Positions 24,781 to 37,002 of a stretch of DNA of 64,000 nucleotides are shown here, piece after piece. The stretch spans positions 6,448,001-6,512,000 of the forward strand of contig NW_025408668.1 in assembly GCF_020360975.1 (NCBI RefSeq). Direction: 5' to 3'. The notes under the pieces are model-generated. The model was not told where the DNA came from. It worked only from the letters and a program-made list of their open reading frames with translations, and searched no databases. The position numbers and the translations under genes are program-made. Numbering within the stretch: the first letter of the stretch is position 1; every line of letters begins with the position of its first letter. The DNA comes from Hirsutella rhossiliensis. Taxonomy: Eukaryota > Ascomycota > Sordariomycetes > Hypocreales > Ophiocordycipitaceae.

Positions 24781-25111
24781 ATAAGTTTAGATAAACGTAA
24801 TTATAATAATATAATAAGTTAGACACCGATATTTAGTAATCCGTAAAACTATAAGAACGGTAAGACGAGTATGTATTAAGTATAATAACGGAACTTCTTA
24901 GTATAACGCTAAGGAGGGCGTTACGCTACTCTATCTTAAAAGAATAAGGTTTAAAACGATTCTTAAGAATATAGTTAGACGGTATAATAGGCTATAATAA
25001 TAAAGGAAGGAAAGAAAAATATATATACTTACGTAGGAAGATAGCTAGGATACGCGATATAGCGGCTAAAGTAAGTCTTAAGGATAAGACTAAAAGAGGG
25101 GGGAGACCTAA

Positions 25112-25617
25112 TATTACGACCCGACTAACGGTTAGTTATAAGCAGCCCTTATTTAAGGCTAATATATAATAAAGGGGTATAGCATCCCGCGAAGTTATAT
25201 AATAGATTATTTAGATCGCTTAATAATCTTAATACTCCGGTTTATTAGATTATCTTAAAGATCTAACGACGGTATATAAGATTATTACATTACCTTAATA
25301 ATCTAACGATCTATAAATAGGATTATTATATTTACTAAATAATCTATAAAGGACTACTAGGTATATAAGGACACTTAATTCTACTCCTTTAAACTAGATA
25401 GCTCTTTAGCTTTTAATATATTATAATTATTATAATCTTTATTATAATCTTATCTTTAATTCTAATTACTTAATTACTTAGTTATAGTCTATAATTTACG
25501 ACCTCTAACTTATTACTAACGTAATATACTTATTATTACTTAGACTATGCCCTATTATATCTACTAATATAAACCTCTTAATAGGTTTATCCCTTAGGAA
25601 TAACCCTAGTCGTTATA
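25112..25617 (+). repeat. G2 3' LTR
   Basis: It starts TATTACGACCCGAC and ends TAGTCGTTATA, followed by ATAAG. It is the same length as the 5' copy. Confidence 0.88.
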
Positions 25618-26770
25618 ATAAGAAAGTCGTTAATATAAATTACTAAGGCTATACTATAGTCTTTATTTATAAATACTCCTTTATCTATTAAAAGAGGAAG
25701 AAATATAAGTTTATTTAGTATAATTTTTAAATAATTATACTAGAGCTTAGGACTTTATTTTAGGCTATATAATGTTTTCTTTAGCTTTACTTTAATTTAA
25801 CCGGTTTTATATAGGTTTAGAAACTTAGTTAATTTAATTCCTTTAGCTCTATAAGCTAATCTATATTTTAAATAATATTCTTTAAGAGCGTATTCTTTAT
25901 AGCCTATAAGAAGATCGATATATACTTTACTATCTATATTATTATATATAAAGGTATTTATTAGATCTATTTATAAAGCTTTAAATTTATAGATAATAGC
26001 TAAAATAAGTAGAACTCTAATAGATTTAGGTCTAGCTATAGTTAAGAAGGTATCTAGGAAATCTAAGCTATAGATCTACTTAAATCCCTATATTACGAAA
26101 CGGGCTTTATATTTTATTATATTATTTTAACTATCCTTCTTAATAGTATAGACCTAGCGGCCTCTTATAGCCTCCCTATCCTTAAAGAGGTAGGAAAATT
26201 CCTAAGTTTTATATTTAATTAGCTAGATAATTTCCTTAATTATAGCTTCTTTCTAAAATGCTACTTTAGGGCTATTTATTGCCTATTTATAGGTCTTTAG
26301 AATTTTTAGATCCTAATTTTCTATACTAGCTAGAATTAACTCTATAAAATTATAGTTTAGAAATAAATTTATATTAAGGTATTCGATATAGTTAGAATCG
26401 AACCCTTCTAGCTTCTTAGGTAATTCTACTAATATTTTACTAGTAATAGGAATAGGATCGTTATTTAAAGACTCTTCTTTTATAGAGAGCGAGGGACTTT
26501 TATCTCTAGGTTCTTTAGTAGCTTCCTTTATAGGGATATAGCTTTCTAGCTTATCTTTATTTAAAATAAAATTAAAATCAAAGGTATTATTACTACTAGA
26601 AATTTCTAGATTTTTTATAAATTTATTTTCTAGTATAGTAATATCTCTAAAGATAGTAATCTTTCTCTTAGTAAAATCCTAAAATTTATATCTATTTTCT
26701 AAATAGCCTACTATTATTCCCTTAAAAGCTCTATTATCTAGCTTATCTTTAAGGTCTTTATTCTTATAAT
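25618..26770 (-). pseudogene. C1 fragment: Copia reverse transcriptase
   Basis: The minus frame reads from about 26760 to 25623 with scattered stops. The catalytic motif appears as YINDF (YVDD with one D mutated) at about 25628-25642, directly next to the G2 target copy, and the frame resumes on the far side of G2 at 17726. The upstream part includes the start of the RT palm and the acidic linker after integrase. The right end is cut by Copia D at 26770. Confidence 0.8.
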
Positions 26771-27246
26771 TGTCGCGAAGCGTGGCCCGATTTCGCAGTT
26801 CTCGGAGATATCCCTTAGCACGAGGGACCTAGGAAGCTAAAAAACAGGTTTTAAGGAAGGAGCTAAAAGGAGGTGCAGAGAGGAGGGTAGGGGTATAAGG
26901 GGAAGCAGAAGTAGCGATGGCTTCCTATAGAGGTGGCGAGAGATAAGACGGATGTGCCGGCAACGGCTAGAAAGGAGGGGAAAAACCGGCAAAAAGCTCG
27001 GTAGTTAAAGGGATATTAGTGGCTTCTTTAAGCAGGATCTTCTTTATTAATTAAGATACTAGAAGGGTATAAAGAGGGGCGTTAGATAGAGGAAAGAAGG
27101 ACAATTAAGGCAATATAACAATCACTCCCCTACCTTTATTGCTGCTTCTATAAGAATCATATCTCTCTGCCCTGCCTATCCGACCCCTTACTCCTAATTT
27201 TACCTTCGTGCATTTTTATGCACTTCTCGTATCTCTCTACGCGAGA
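26771..27246 (+). repeat. Copia D 5' LTR
   Basis: It starts TGTCGCGAAGCGTGG and ends CTCTACGCGAGA. About fifteen differences separate it from the 3' LTR. Nearly all are transitions, and most are C-to-T or G-to-A on this copy. Confidence 0.92.
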
Positions 27247-27257
27247 GTTATAAGCCC
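27247..27257 (+). other. Primer binding site of Copia D (half initiator tRNA-Met)
   Basis: GTTATAAGCCC directly follows the 5' LTR. With one G-to-A RIP change reversed it is the complement of the conserved initiator tRNA-Met anticodon arm (GGGCTCATAAC). Some Copia-group elements prime from an internal half of that tRNA. Confidence 0.6.
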
Positions 27258-30200
27258 GGGAGGAATAGTATTCCTATACCTTCCGGCTACTGCAAAAGGC
27301 ACCTTTCTTACACCCCTCGTGGCTTCCTTTTACCCCTCTTACTAGAAAAGCCGATTTTTCACCGACTTTTCTACCTTTCCCCGCAACAATAACGAAAATC
27401 GACTCCTCTACCGTCCCTACGGTCCGTAGGACGATTCTTACAGAGCCCCAAGATTAGGATAAGTAGGTAAAGGAGCTACGGGCTCGGGTGGATAGAACCA
27501 TCCACAATTTGGTCTTCTTTAATAAGCAGGACCCTCTCGAGCCCCCTCTTCGTCCTAGGGCGACGGACTTTATAGAGGGAGCTACCCTCTTCTCCGAGCT
27601 AACCTCTATATAATAGAGAGCTTTTTCTGCTACCTTAGGCGACTACGAGAGTCACCGGAAGGAATACCTCTACGAAACGAAGCTACTAACGGCTGCTCGT
27701 ACGGCGATAACGGAATCCGTTAGTGCCGCAAAGCTAATCTCTCTTCGAGAAGAAGAGACTCCTAGGCAGTGGCTTTTAAAGCTCGAGACCTCGACAGCTC
27801 CCTCGAGAGGGTATATAACTGACTGTATTAGGAAGACCTATACGGCACACCTAGGAGCCTTTTCTGCTAGGAACCTGCTAGCTTCTTCGTGGCTAGCTAA
27901 GTAGGAAGAAATCCTCGAGGAAGCTAACTAATACTTCCTTATAGAAGCTCTTTCCGGCTAGTGGCTACGGGATATATCTCTGCTAATAAAGCCTATTAGT
28001 GACGGTTACTCGACTATCTTTCGAGAGGCTAGCCGGGAACTAGACGAAGAAGCTGCTAGAGTATAATAGCAAGCAGTCTTATTCCTTCGAGGCCAGCACT
28101 CGACCTAGACGGTTCGACCTGCAGCCCCTATTGCTACGGCTCCCGCTACTGCTGCTGCGGCTGTTGCTCCTTCGGCTCCTCCTCCCTCGAGAGCCTCAAC
28201 GTCGTCGTCAACTGCAGCTGCGGCCCTAGGCCCGGCCCCGGCTCCGCCTCTTGCTCCGGGCCCGGCCCCGGTCCCGTTAGTCAGACCGGCCCGACTAGTC
28301 CCCTAATAGACCTTTTAGTCCGTTAGTCGAAAAATCAAGGAACTAGTCGAAATCGAACCTCGTTAACATTAGCAATAAGGGGTAAAAAGGGGGGGTTTTT
28401 AAGTAGACCTTCCGGACCGGGACGAGGATTCCTCGAAGAGACAACGTACGAGAAGGAATCGACCTACCTACCAAGCATGCAAAAAGCCCTATCGGCTAGA
28501 AGACTGCTAGCAGGTCTTCGAGGAAAACCGACCCGAAGGAATTAACCCTTTAAAGAGGCTACGAGAAACAGTATAATAGTCTCTTAAGGAGGACCCCTCG
28601 TTGTAGAAGAAGATAGACGAGATTCGGGTTGCTAAGAAATAGCAACTAACGCCGCTGCCCTTATTCGAGCCGTAAATTCGAGGAAAAATCGTTGGTATAG
28701 CAAATCCGGCCTTCGTCTTCCCTACGGATTAATAAGGCTAAGACCAACCGTTAGAACCCTCCGACTATCCCCTACGAAAATCAGCTATCCTTGACTCTAG
28801 TGCTTCCCTCGATATATGCAATATACTCTTACGATTCCGGTCCTTTAAGAAGGCACGAAGGGAATATCTTATTGCCGGGGAATTAACCGTACGGATAGAG
28901 GGATACGGAAGGGTGAATTTTACGATGAAATTACCTAACGGATCTATACGAATTCTTCGAAGAAAAAGGGTAGCTTTTTGCCCTCGATTTTCAACGAGCC
29001 TAATTTCCTTCCGCCTTCTTCGAGAGGAAGGAATCTTCTAGGATACGACGTCTAAGCCTACGAGGCTAGTCTAGAAGAATTAAACTATCGGGCTTATCGA
29101 GGAAAAATTCGGTTAATTTATTCTCGAATTCCGACCTATCCCTAGGAAGGAACCTCTCGAGAGGTTAGCTTTCCTTGCTAGGAGGAATAGGTCTACTATA
29201 AAGGACCCTCTTCCGGCAGCCTAAGGAGACGGCATTCTTTAGCACGCACGACTTGGTTACCCGGGCCCCTTAGCTTTACATAAGCTAGGACAACAATAGG
29301 GCGTACGAATAAGGGGACCAAAGACCGTCGAATGCGAATACTACGGCCAAGGAAAGACCAGGAGACGAATTTCTAGACGAACGCCTTTACGGCCGGACCA
29401 GCCGTATAAGGAAATTTAGGTCGACTAGACCGACGTCTCTAGGGATTAGGAAAGCTTCGTTAGGGTAATGTTTTTTATAGACGCCTTTTTAGGGATAGTT
29501 TTCCCCTATTTCTTACGGACCTACCTAAGCAAGCATAACTGGTCTGCCCTCCGGGACTTCGTTAACTAGATAAAATCCTACTTTAGCTACGAGGTAAAGA
29601 AGATACGGTCTAACGGAGAGCTATTTACGAAGGATATCTTAAATTAGCTTCGAAAAAGGGGCATTTTACCCCTCCCGTTAGCACCGAATACCTAGGCCTA
29701 GAACGGAGGGGCAGAAAGATCAGGGGGTGCTATAATAGAAAGGGCCCGTACGATAAGACTTACTGTAAGGCTTCTATACGACCTTTAGAGGGAAGTCGTT
29801 GAGACCGCCTATTACCTACGGAACCGGACCCCGAGGGACCCTAAGGACCCTAGGGGACTAAACCAAGGAACAGACTAGAAATCCCCCCTCGAGCTCTTTA
29901 TAAAGAAGAGGGCCTCGCTAGCCTACCTTCGTGCCTACGGCTGCAAGGCATACGCAATAACTGCCGATGCATAGCTAAAAAGGAAGAAGAAAAGAAAGCT
30001 TAATCCTAGAGCCTTTATTAGTTACCTCGTTGGTTATAATTCTACGAATATCTTCCGGATCTAGATTCCTCTTCTACGGAAGGTTATTTCGACTAGGGAT
30101 GTGATTTTCGACGAATCTAGCTTCTTCGACGGAAAGAGGGATCAACAGCCCCTCTTACTCTTATAACGTTAGCTAATTTAGAAGATCTAAATCCCCCCTT

Positions 30201-32582
30201 CCTAATAGTCTTAAGAAGAGGTCCTAGACGAGGAAACGGAAGAAGAAACCGACGTCGAAGTAGTCGAGGATAACGCCGACTTCGAAGAAGAGGAAGCTAC
30301 TAGATTAGATAATCTAGACGAAGAAGGAGACTATAGGAAAGCGGTAGAGCTAGAATACGCCTACCTACCTACGCCTCCTCCTACGTAAGAAGAAGATCTA
30401 GAAGCAGCTTTTTTAGTTAGTCTTCCCGTCTCGACCCCTAAGGGGGTAGGAAAGTCACCTCTCTCGAAGGATTACCCGGCTGCCTTTTTATCCCTGCTGA
30501 GAAGCAAAGGAAGGTATAGGGCCCGATACGGATACTAAAGAAGACTAACCTCTCCCCTATTTCGATCGTTTTTCCGACTTCTACCTAACGCTAATAGAAG
30601 ACGGTTCCCACGGAGCGTTCACAGCAGGCCGGCTCTTTAAGCCACAGCTATCAGCAAGGAAGGTATATAAAAGAGACCTCCCGGACCTACTAGCAAACCA
30701 GAAGCAGCTAGAAAGACACCCCTTTAGAGACCAGTTTTTCTAGGCCCAGAAAGACCACCTAGCCTCACACGAAGAAATAGGGTCTTTCGAAGAGGTCCTT
30801 AAGGAAAAGGCAAGAGGAAAACAGGTCCTTGGCTGTAAGTGGGTCTTTATCTATAAGACTAATAAACACGGCTTCCTTTAAAAGTATAAAGCCCGGCTAG
30901 TTGTCTATAGGAATTAACAGGAAAAAGGGGATCTACCTACTAGGGCAACTACCCTAGCAGGGATGTCTTTTCGGACCCTTATAGCTATAGCAGCAGAATT
31001 CGACCTCGAACTCGATTAGATAGATGCAGTTAACGCCTTTATTAACTGCCTACTTAAGGAAGAAGAAGAAGTTATCTATATACGCCTTCTACTAGGCTTC
31101 TAATAGCTAGGAAAGGTTCTACGGCTTAGGAAAGCTCTATACGGACTACGAAGATCACCCCTTCTTTAGCAATAGCATTTAATAGGTTCCCTCGAAGCCC
31201 TAGGCTTTACGAAAGTCCCTTAGGAACCGTGTATAATGCAGAAGGGTAAAATCACGGTCTTCTTCTACGTCGACGACATTATCTAGGCGTACCCGAAAGA
31301 GGAAGAAGCTGCTGCTAGGGAGGCTATACGAGGCCTATAATAAAGGTATAAGATAACCAGGCTAGGGGAGCTAAAGTGGTTCCTAGGGATACGAATCCTT
31401 CGGAATAGGTCCCAACGGACTATCTAGCTTACCTAGGACGCCTATATCGATAAGGTCGCTTATAAATTCCTCCCTAAATCCCTCGATAAGAAGCTTCCCT
31501 CTACGCCTATATTAGACGAAGAGCTTTTGCCTAATCCGTCCTTTTAAGCTAGGGAGCAAGAGAAACACTAATATTAACAGAAGGTAGGCTCCCTGCTTTT
31601 TTCAGCTATTTCTACTAGACCGGATATTTCTTTTACGGTCTCCCGGCTAGCTAGGCACAACTAGAATCCTAGCCCTAGGCATTAAGAAGCAGCAGATAGA
31701 GCTATCCTTTATCTCTATTTAACGAGATCACATAGTCTACGCCTAGGAGGGCAGGGAAGGAAACAAGCTGCCGAAATCTTCCTTTGTTCGAGCGATTCGT
31801 CCTTTACGGACAATTCCTTAGATAGAAAGAGCTTATAAGGGTATATTATATCCCTTTTTAGAGGAACTATTACTTAGAGAGCTTCGAAGCAGGCTACTAT
31901 TACGACTTCTAGTACGGAGGCAGAGCTACTAGCTCTTTTAGAAGCGTTAAAAGAAGCGATTTTCCTTAGCCGGCTGCTAATAGCGTTATAACTGCAAATT
32001 CCGACCCTATTAGCTATAGAATGCGATAATACGTAGACTATACGAATTCTTACGGAAAATAGTAAGTTATCGACCCGGCTACGGCATATCGATATCTACT
32101 AACATTAGTTACGCTAAGAGGTCTAAAGGGGACTTATTTCCGTCCGTTGGGTTCTAACGGCATCGATAAAAGCCGACGGTCTTACGAAGCCCCTGCCGAA
32201 GTAGAAGCTAGCTATCTTCTTATAGCAAATTAGGCTAGAAGACGTTCGAGAGAAGCTGTCCTTAGAGGCCCGCCTTGAGAGTCTACGAGAGGAGCTAATG
32301 GCCCGTACGAGAAGGTGACGTCTGTAGCCGAAGAAAAGGAAGAGGTTTTTCCCTTTAGAGGGCCCCCTATTTTAATTAGGGTTTTCCCCCTTTCTTATAG
32401 GACTTTCCCCTCTTTAGGCCCCTTTTCCTTAAGTACGTCTAAAAGAGCCTAGGGACCCGAAAGGGCCCCTGCTTTCCTCGAGTAAAGGGAGAAGTGCAGA
32501 GCTAAGAACCTCCTCTATACGCTCACCAGCCCGAAGCCGTATTAGCTATGCCCTTAAGGGGCAGGCCATAGCTAAGGGGGTA

Positions 32583-33058
32583 TGTCGCGAAGCGTGGCCC
32601 GATTTCGTAGTTCTCGGAGATATCCCTTAGCACGAGGGACCTAGGAAGCTAAAAAACAGGTTTTAAGGAAGGAGCTAAAAGGAGGTGCAGAGAGGAGGGT
32701 GGGGGTATAAGGGGAAGCAGAAGTAGCGATGGCTTCCTATAGAGGTGGAGAGAGATAAGACGGATGTGCCGGCAACGGCTGGAAAGGAGGGGAAAAACCG
32801 GCAAAAAGCTCGGTAGTTAAAGGGACATTAGTGGCTTCTTTAAGCAGGATCTTCTTTGTCAATTGAGATGCTAGAAGGGTATAAAGAGGGGCGTTGGATA
32901 GAGGAAAGAAGGACAATTAAGGCAATACAACAATCACTCCCCTACCTTTATTGCTGCTTCTGCAAGAATCATATCTCTCTGCCCTGCCTGTCCGACCCCT
33001 TACTCCTAATTTCACCTTCGTGCATTTTTATGCACTTCTCGTATCTCTCTACGCGAGA
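32583..33058 (+). repeat. Copia D 3' LTR, almost unmutated
   Basis: It is identical in length to the 5' LTR and preceded by a short purine tract (GCTAAGGGGG). It keeps Cs and Gs that are T or A in the 5' LTR, for example the stretch 32857-32873. An incidental open frame (32856-33062) lies in it. Confidence 0.92.
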
Positions 33059-35500
33059 ATAATATATAAGGCTTCTAAAGGTCTTAATTTTATTTAAGGT
33101 CTTAAAGGGTAGTATTATATTATCCTTTTTTTTATAGGACTTTTAAATCCTATCGTAGAATGCGGTAATCTATTATATAAATAGGTAGCTATTAAAACAG
33201 CTTCTCCCTATAGATATTTAAGAAGCCTAGTAGTAAATAAAAGAGCTTATACTTTTTCTAATATAGTATAATTTATTCTTTTTATTCTACTATTAAATTC
33301 CGGCGTCCTAGGAAGACTAGAATTAAAGGTAACTCCTTCCTTTTTATAGTAGAGCTTTATTTTATATATAAATTCTTTAGTATTATTAGAAAATGCTTCT
33401 CTAATCCTAGTATTTTTAAGGTTATTTTCTACCTTATTTTTAAATTCAAGGAACCTATTTAAAGCTTCCCCCTTTTTTTAAAGAAGGTATATTTCTAGAT
33501 ATTAGGTTTTTATATATAGGAAAGAAATATAATAGTAATATTTATTATAAGTAAGCGCTTTAGTTAGCCCTTAAATATCTAATACTATTTTTACTAAATA
33601 GGTATAAGACTTATATAAAGGTTATTTATTAACCTTATTCGTTGCTTTAGCTTTAATATATATTTTATATTATCTTATTTTATTTTCCTCTTTTAAAGGT
33701 ATTTTTATATCCTTATTATATCTTTTTAATATTTCTAAAATAGCCTTACTATTTATATACCCTAAGTATAAGTACTAAGTATAAAAATCTATATCCTTTA
33801 CCTTTAAAGATATAATAAGGATTAATTAGCTTTTTAATAAAGGTTTTTTTAGGAATATAATATAATTTATTTCTAAGAAATCCTTTAGTAAGGACCTTAG
33901 CCTTATTATCTAATAAAAGGACTTTATTTCTTCCTATTAAGGCATAGGTATTATTAAAATAAGATTAGGATAGTATTTTTACCCTTAATTTAGGTATATA
34001 AAAGTAGTCTTAAAGGATATACCTTTTACTACTATATAGGAACTTAAATACTAAGTCCCCCTTTCCTTTTACTAATATAAAGGAAGCTTTTCCCTAGTAA
34101 ACTTTAGACTTAATTTCTTTTTAGTTAATAAGGAAATTCTTATTTGATACTATATACTTAGTAGCTCTAGTATTATAAATAAAATTAAATATCCTTTTAT
34201 TCTTATAACTAGGAAATCCTCCTTTTCTTACCTTTAAAACTAATTCCTTTATTTTAGGAATCGAGGCTTTTAAAGGTCCTAAAAGAGAGTCTTTATTAGC
34301 TTCTACTATAAGGGTATTTATAGAGGTTAAAATTACCTTTAAATCCTTAGACGTTTATATAAGGGTTAGAGCCCTAGAAAGGTCTATAAGGTCGATATCT
34401 AAGTCTATATTTTCTTATAAAGCTATATTTAAGACCTTATTACTATTATTTAAATCGGACTCTAGCTCTATAATTAGAGCCTTCCTTCTTTTATTAGTAG
34501 TAGAAATACTACTAAAAGGGGATTTCTTCTTAAAAGAAGAAGATAAAGAAGAAGATATTCTCTTCTTAGAAATTTAACTCCTATCGTCCTTTTTTCCTTT
34601 ATTTAAAACCTAATAAGTAGGAGCCTTATTTAAGTATAATTTATAGTAATTTACTATAAAATGCCCTAGTTTTTTATATTCCTTATAATAAGGAGTATCT
34701 ATAGAATTTCTATAGGATTTCTAAGGCTTCCTTTATATTAAGAAGGCTTTCTCTAAAGATTTATCTATATCCTTTATTCTTCTAGCTTCGTCTAAAAGAC
34801 TAGCTATTAAGGATTCGAGGGTAAACGCTATAGAATTATACCTAAGGCTCTACGTAATATTTATAATATAGCTTCTAAATTTCTTATTAAGGCAATTAAG
34901 AATCTATACTATAAGGATAACTTCTAGAATTTCTTTATTATAGGATTTTAAATCCTCGTAGATTTCCTTTACCTTATAAAGGTATTTCTTTAAATTAAAG
35001 CCCGAGGGACTAAGATTAAAGAGCTACTTTATAAGTAAATAATTTAATAAGAAATTCAATGGATTATATAGCTTTATAAGCTTATCCTAAGTAGCTTTAG
35101 TATTTATTAAATGCTTAATTTATATTAAAGGGCTATCTTTAACTTAAAGAAAAATCTAGGATAAAGCTTTTATAGTCTTTATATAATTTTCTTACTTTAA
35201 GGTAGCAATAAGCCTTTCCTTAGTAAGGATAGCTCTTATCTTTATAGTCTAAAAAGTATAATTTAAATTTCCCTTAAGTCTAGAGAATTTATATTCTTTC
35301 TATCTACTTATTTTATATAAATTCGGTATTATTTCGTTTATAGGGACTAAGAAGTCTAGATAGGAGTTTAAGAGCATAGGAAGGTAGAAGAGGTTATTAG
35401 GAGGATTTTCGAAAGGAATTTTAATCGGGTATTTCGATAAGGAATTTTAAAGGTATAAGTTAATTTCCTAGCTTAAAAGGAGTAAGCTAGGCTTATAACC
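33059..35500 (-). pseudogene. C1 fragment: gag, protease, integrase and primer site
   Basis: Next to the 5' LTR, the minus strand at 35485-35500 reads GGTTATAAGCCTAGC, the half initiator tRNA-Met primer site with a RIP change. Gag-like helices follow (about 34800-35450), a Ser/Lys/Glu-rich segment with a zinc-knuckle-like region near 34620-34690, protease near 34100-34200, and the integrase end at 33090-33330 (LPKYLxGEAxxxATYLxNRxP-like block near 33170-33230). Stops are frequent and fit RIP. The left end is cut by Copia D. Confidence 0.78.
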
Positions 35501-36077
35501 TCTTAAGGTATATAAGTAAAAGCGAAATTTTAGGAAATTAAGGAATTATATAAAACTATATAATAAGGGGGAAGAAGGAGTATATAGTAGGAATTTTAAT
35601 AGAATTTATTAGTAGTATATTAGTATATAAAAGAGGTATTAAAGTTAAAAATTTTTCTCTATTTACTAGCGGACATACTATCTTATATAGATAATTATAG
35701 CTAAACGGAAGAACCTTTTAATACTAGATTTATGCTGCCGTATAGCCTTAAGACTAAGGAATTCTATAATACCTTAAGTATATCTAAAAGTATCTTAGTT
35801 CTATTAATATTCGTGTTTAAAGGAGGTTAGTTATACCGGTGTTCTTAAGAGGTCTTAAGAGGTCTTAGCTAGTATTCTAGGCTAGCTCTATTCCTTTAAT
35901 TCCTAATTATATAATAACCAGCAACCCATTTAATATATAATAATATATAAAATAACGAGTAATTCTTACTTTATAAGATAGGACTTTATCTATAATTAAT
36001 ATACTACTTATTAGCTTATATAATCGGGAGAGTATATTATAGCTGCTTTATTTATAGTAGGAACACCGTTCCTTATA
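35501..36077 (-). repeat. C1 5' LTR (RIPed)
   Basis: On the element strand it starts TATAAGGAACGG and ends ACCTTAAGA next to the primer site. It is a partner of 8791-9368, with the duplicated AAGAGGTCTT word present. The right flank is GTAAT. Confidence 0.9.
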
Positions 36078-36082
36078 GTAAT

Positions 36083-37002
36083 TATCGGCGGACTAAGGCA
36101 GCTATATTAGGGAGGGACCTAGAGAAGGGATCCCTAGCCTATATAATAAGAACGTATAAAGACTTCCTATATAAGGAAGGCTACTACTTTATATATAGGT
36201 ATAGCTATATATATATAGGTAAAGCCCTTTACTTAGGAGGTCCCTAGATAGCCCTAAGACCTCTTATATAAATAGCCCCTTTAAACTACCTTTTTAAAGA
36301 GAGAATATATATCTTAAACCTAGCTATATAACCCCCTTATTCCGATATATATTAATATAATATTTTACTAATAGTTATACGCTTAGTTATATAACTAAGG
36401 TATCTTTTACTTAATAATAACCTATTTAAGGCTATTATAAGCCCTAACGCGGCTAATAACCCTTCTCCTATAATATTAACGTAAGGACTTAGTTAATTAA
36501 GTTATATAAGTATTCGTTATATCCTTCCTTTAAAGAAAAGGAGGTTATTACTAACTCTAGTAAAATAACCCTCTTAGCGTAAAGTAAGGAGGTATATATT
36601 ACTAAGCTTAAGGAGAGCTTAGACTAGACCCCTTAGATTAAGGAAATTAAGTCTCTTACGGTTATATATAAGGTCTAGGATTACGTTAATCTTAATAGAA
36701 CCTCGGTATTAAAGGAACCTATAGACCTTAGCTAGAGCGACGCTATTAAGTCTATTAAGCTAAAGCCCTTAAGAGCAGCCTTTAAAAATAAAGCTAGGTT
36801 TAGGGAGGCTAAGGAAGATTATATTAAAAGTCTTTAAGAAGCTAAGAAGGAATTCCGCTACTAGGAAAAAGTTAACTTAAAGTAATATAATCGGTATAAA
36901 GCTAGGAATAAAGCCTTATAGTAAATTTAAGAAGCTATTAAGAACTTAATTAATAAGGGGCTTTAAAGGGAGACCCTCCTATAGCTAATAGCTTAAGATA
37001 AG
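36083..37002 (+). mobile_element. Copia C2, 5' part: LTR and start of gag
   Basis: About 36083-36433 looks like an LTR: it starts TATCGGCGGAC (TG to TA), has a TATA-like CTTATATAAATAGCCCC near 36265, and is followed by TTATAAGCCC (36435-36444), the same half-tRNA primer site as C1 and D. From about 36440 a plus-strand frame with RIP stops encodes a charged helical gag (FREAKEDYIKSL, about 36800-36840; AIKNLINKGL near 36935-36965). It breaks at the ATAAG target of G4 and resumes at 45389. The LTR edge directly touches the GTAAT flank of C1, so the exact start is uncertain. Confidence 0.65.

Larger units (their letters stand above)
17727..25617 (+). mobile_element. Gypsy element G2, 7.9 kb, RIPed, inserted in the C1 RT domain
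   Basis: Two 506-bp direct LTRs flank a plus-strand internal region, with ATAAG on both sides (17722-17726 and 25618-25622). Frames run gag about 18400-19080, a CCHC-like knuckle at about 19136-19190, protease to about 21150 (its YDLILRLLW-type end near 21118-21145), reverse transcriptase about 21640-22160 (YLDN near 22120-22137), RNase H about 22540-22860, integrase about 23130-23900 and a chromodomain-like end near 24300. A purine-rich tract (about 25092-25107) precedes the 3' LTR. Between pol and the LTR lies an antisense frame (24538-24780). All coding capacity is lost to stops. Confidence 0.87.
26771..33058 (+). mobile_element. Copia element D, 6.3 kb, partly RIPed, the youngest full element
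   Basis: Two 476-bp LTRs are bounded by ATAAT (26766-26770 and 33059-33063). Gag lies about 27440-28400. The protease DSS motif (family DSG) is near 28791, and the GAG-pre-integrase HARLGY motif near 29248. Integrase spans about 29400-29900 with an NGGAERSG motif near 29705-29725. Reverse transcriptase is about 30700-31550, with GCKWVFIYKTNKHGF near 30835-30880 and an intact YVDDI at about 31267-31281. RNase H lies about 31600-32250 with CDNT near 32024. The order is gag-PR-IN-RT-RH, as in Ty1/Copia. Stops are fewer than in the neighbours, and CA/TG is only partly depleted, so it saw less RIP. Confidence 0.9.
8791..36077 (-). mobile_element. Copia element C1, split by three nested retrotransposons
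   Basis: Two 577/578-bp LTRs in the same orientation (8791-9368 and 35501-36077) bracket three pieces of one minus-strand Copia pol: 33059-35490 (gag, protease, integrase), 25618-26770 (reverse transcriptase) and 16400-17726 (RNase H end). With G1, G2 and D removed, the element is about 6.1 kb, a normal Copia size. Flanks are GTAAC (8786-8790) and GTAAT (36078-36082), a 5-bp target duplication with one difference. A polypurine tract on the minus strand (about 9369-9377, AAGGGAGGC) abuts the 3' LTR, and a half-tRNA primer site abuts the 5' LTR. The whole element is RIPed. A solo LTR of the same family, unmutated, lies at 43408-43975. Confidence 0.88.

Noticed and set aside
32856..33062. 68-codon plus-strand frame
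   Set aside because: It lies wholly in the 3' LTR of Copia D, and the homologous 5' LTR does not keep it open.
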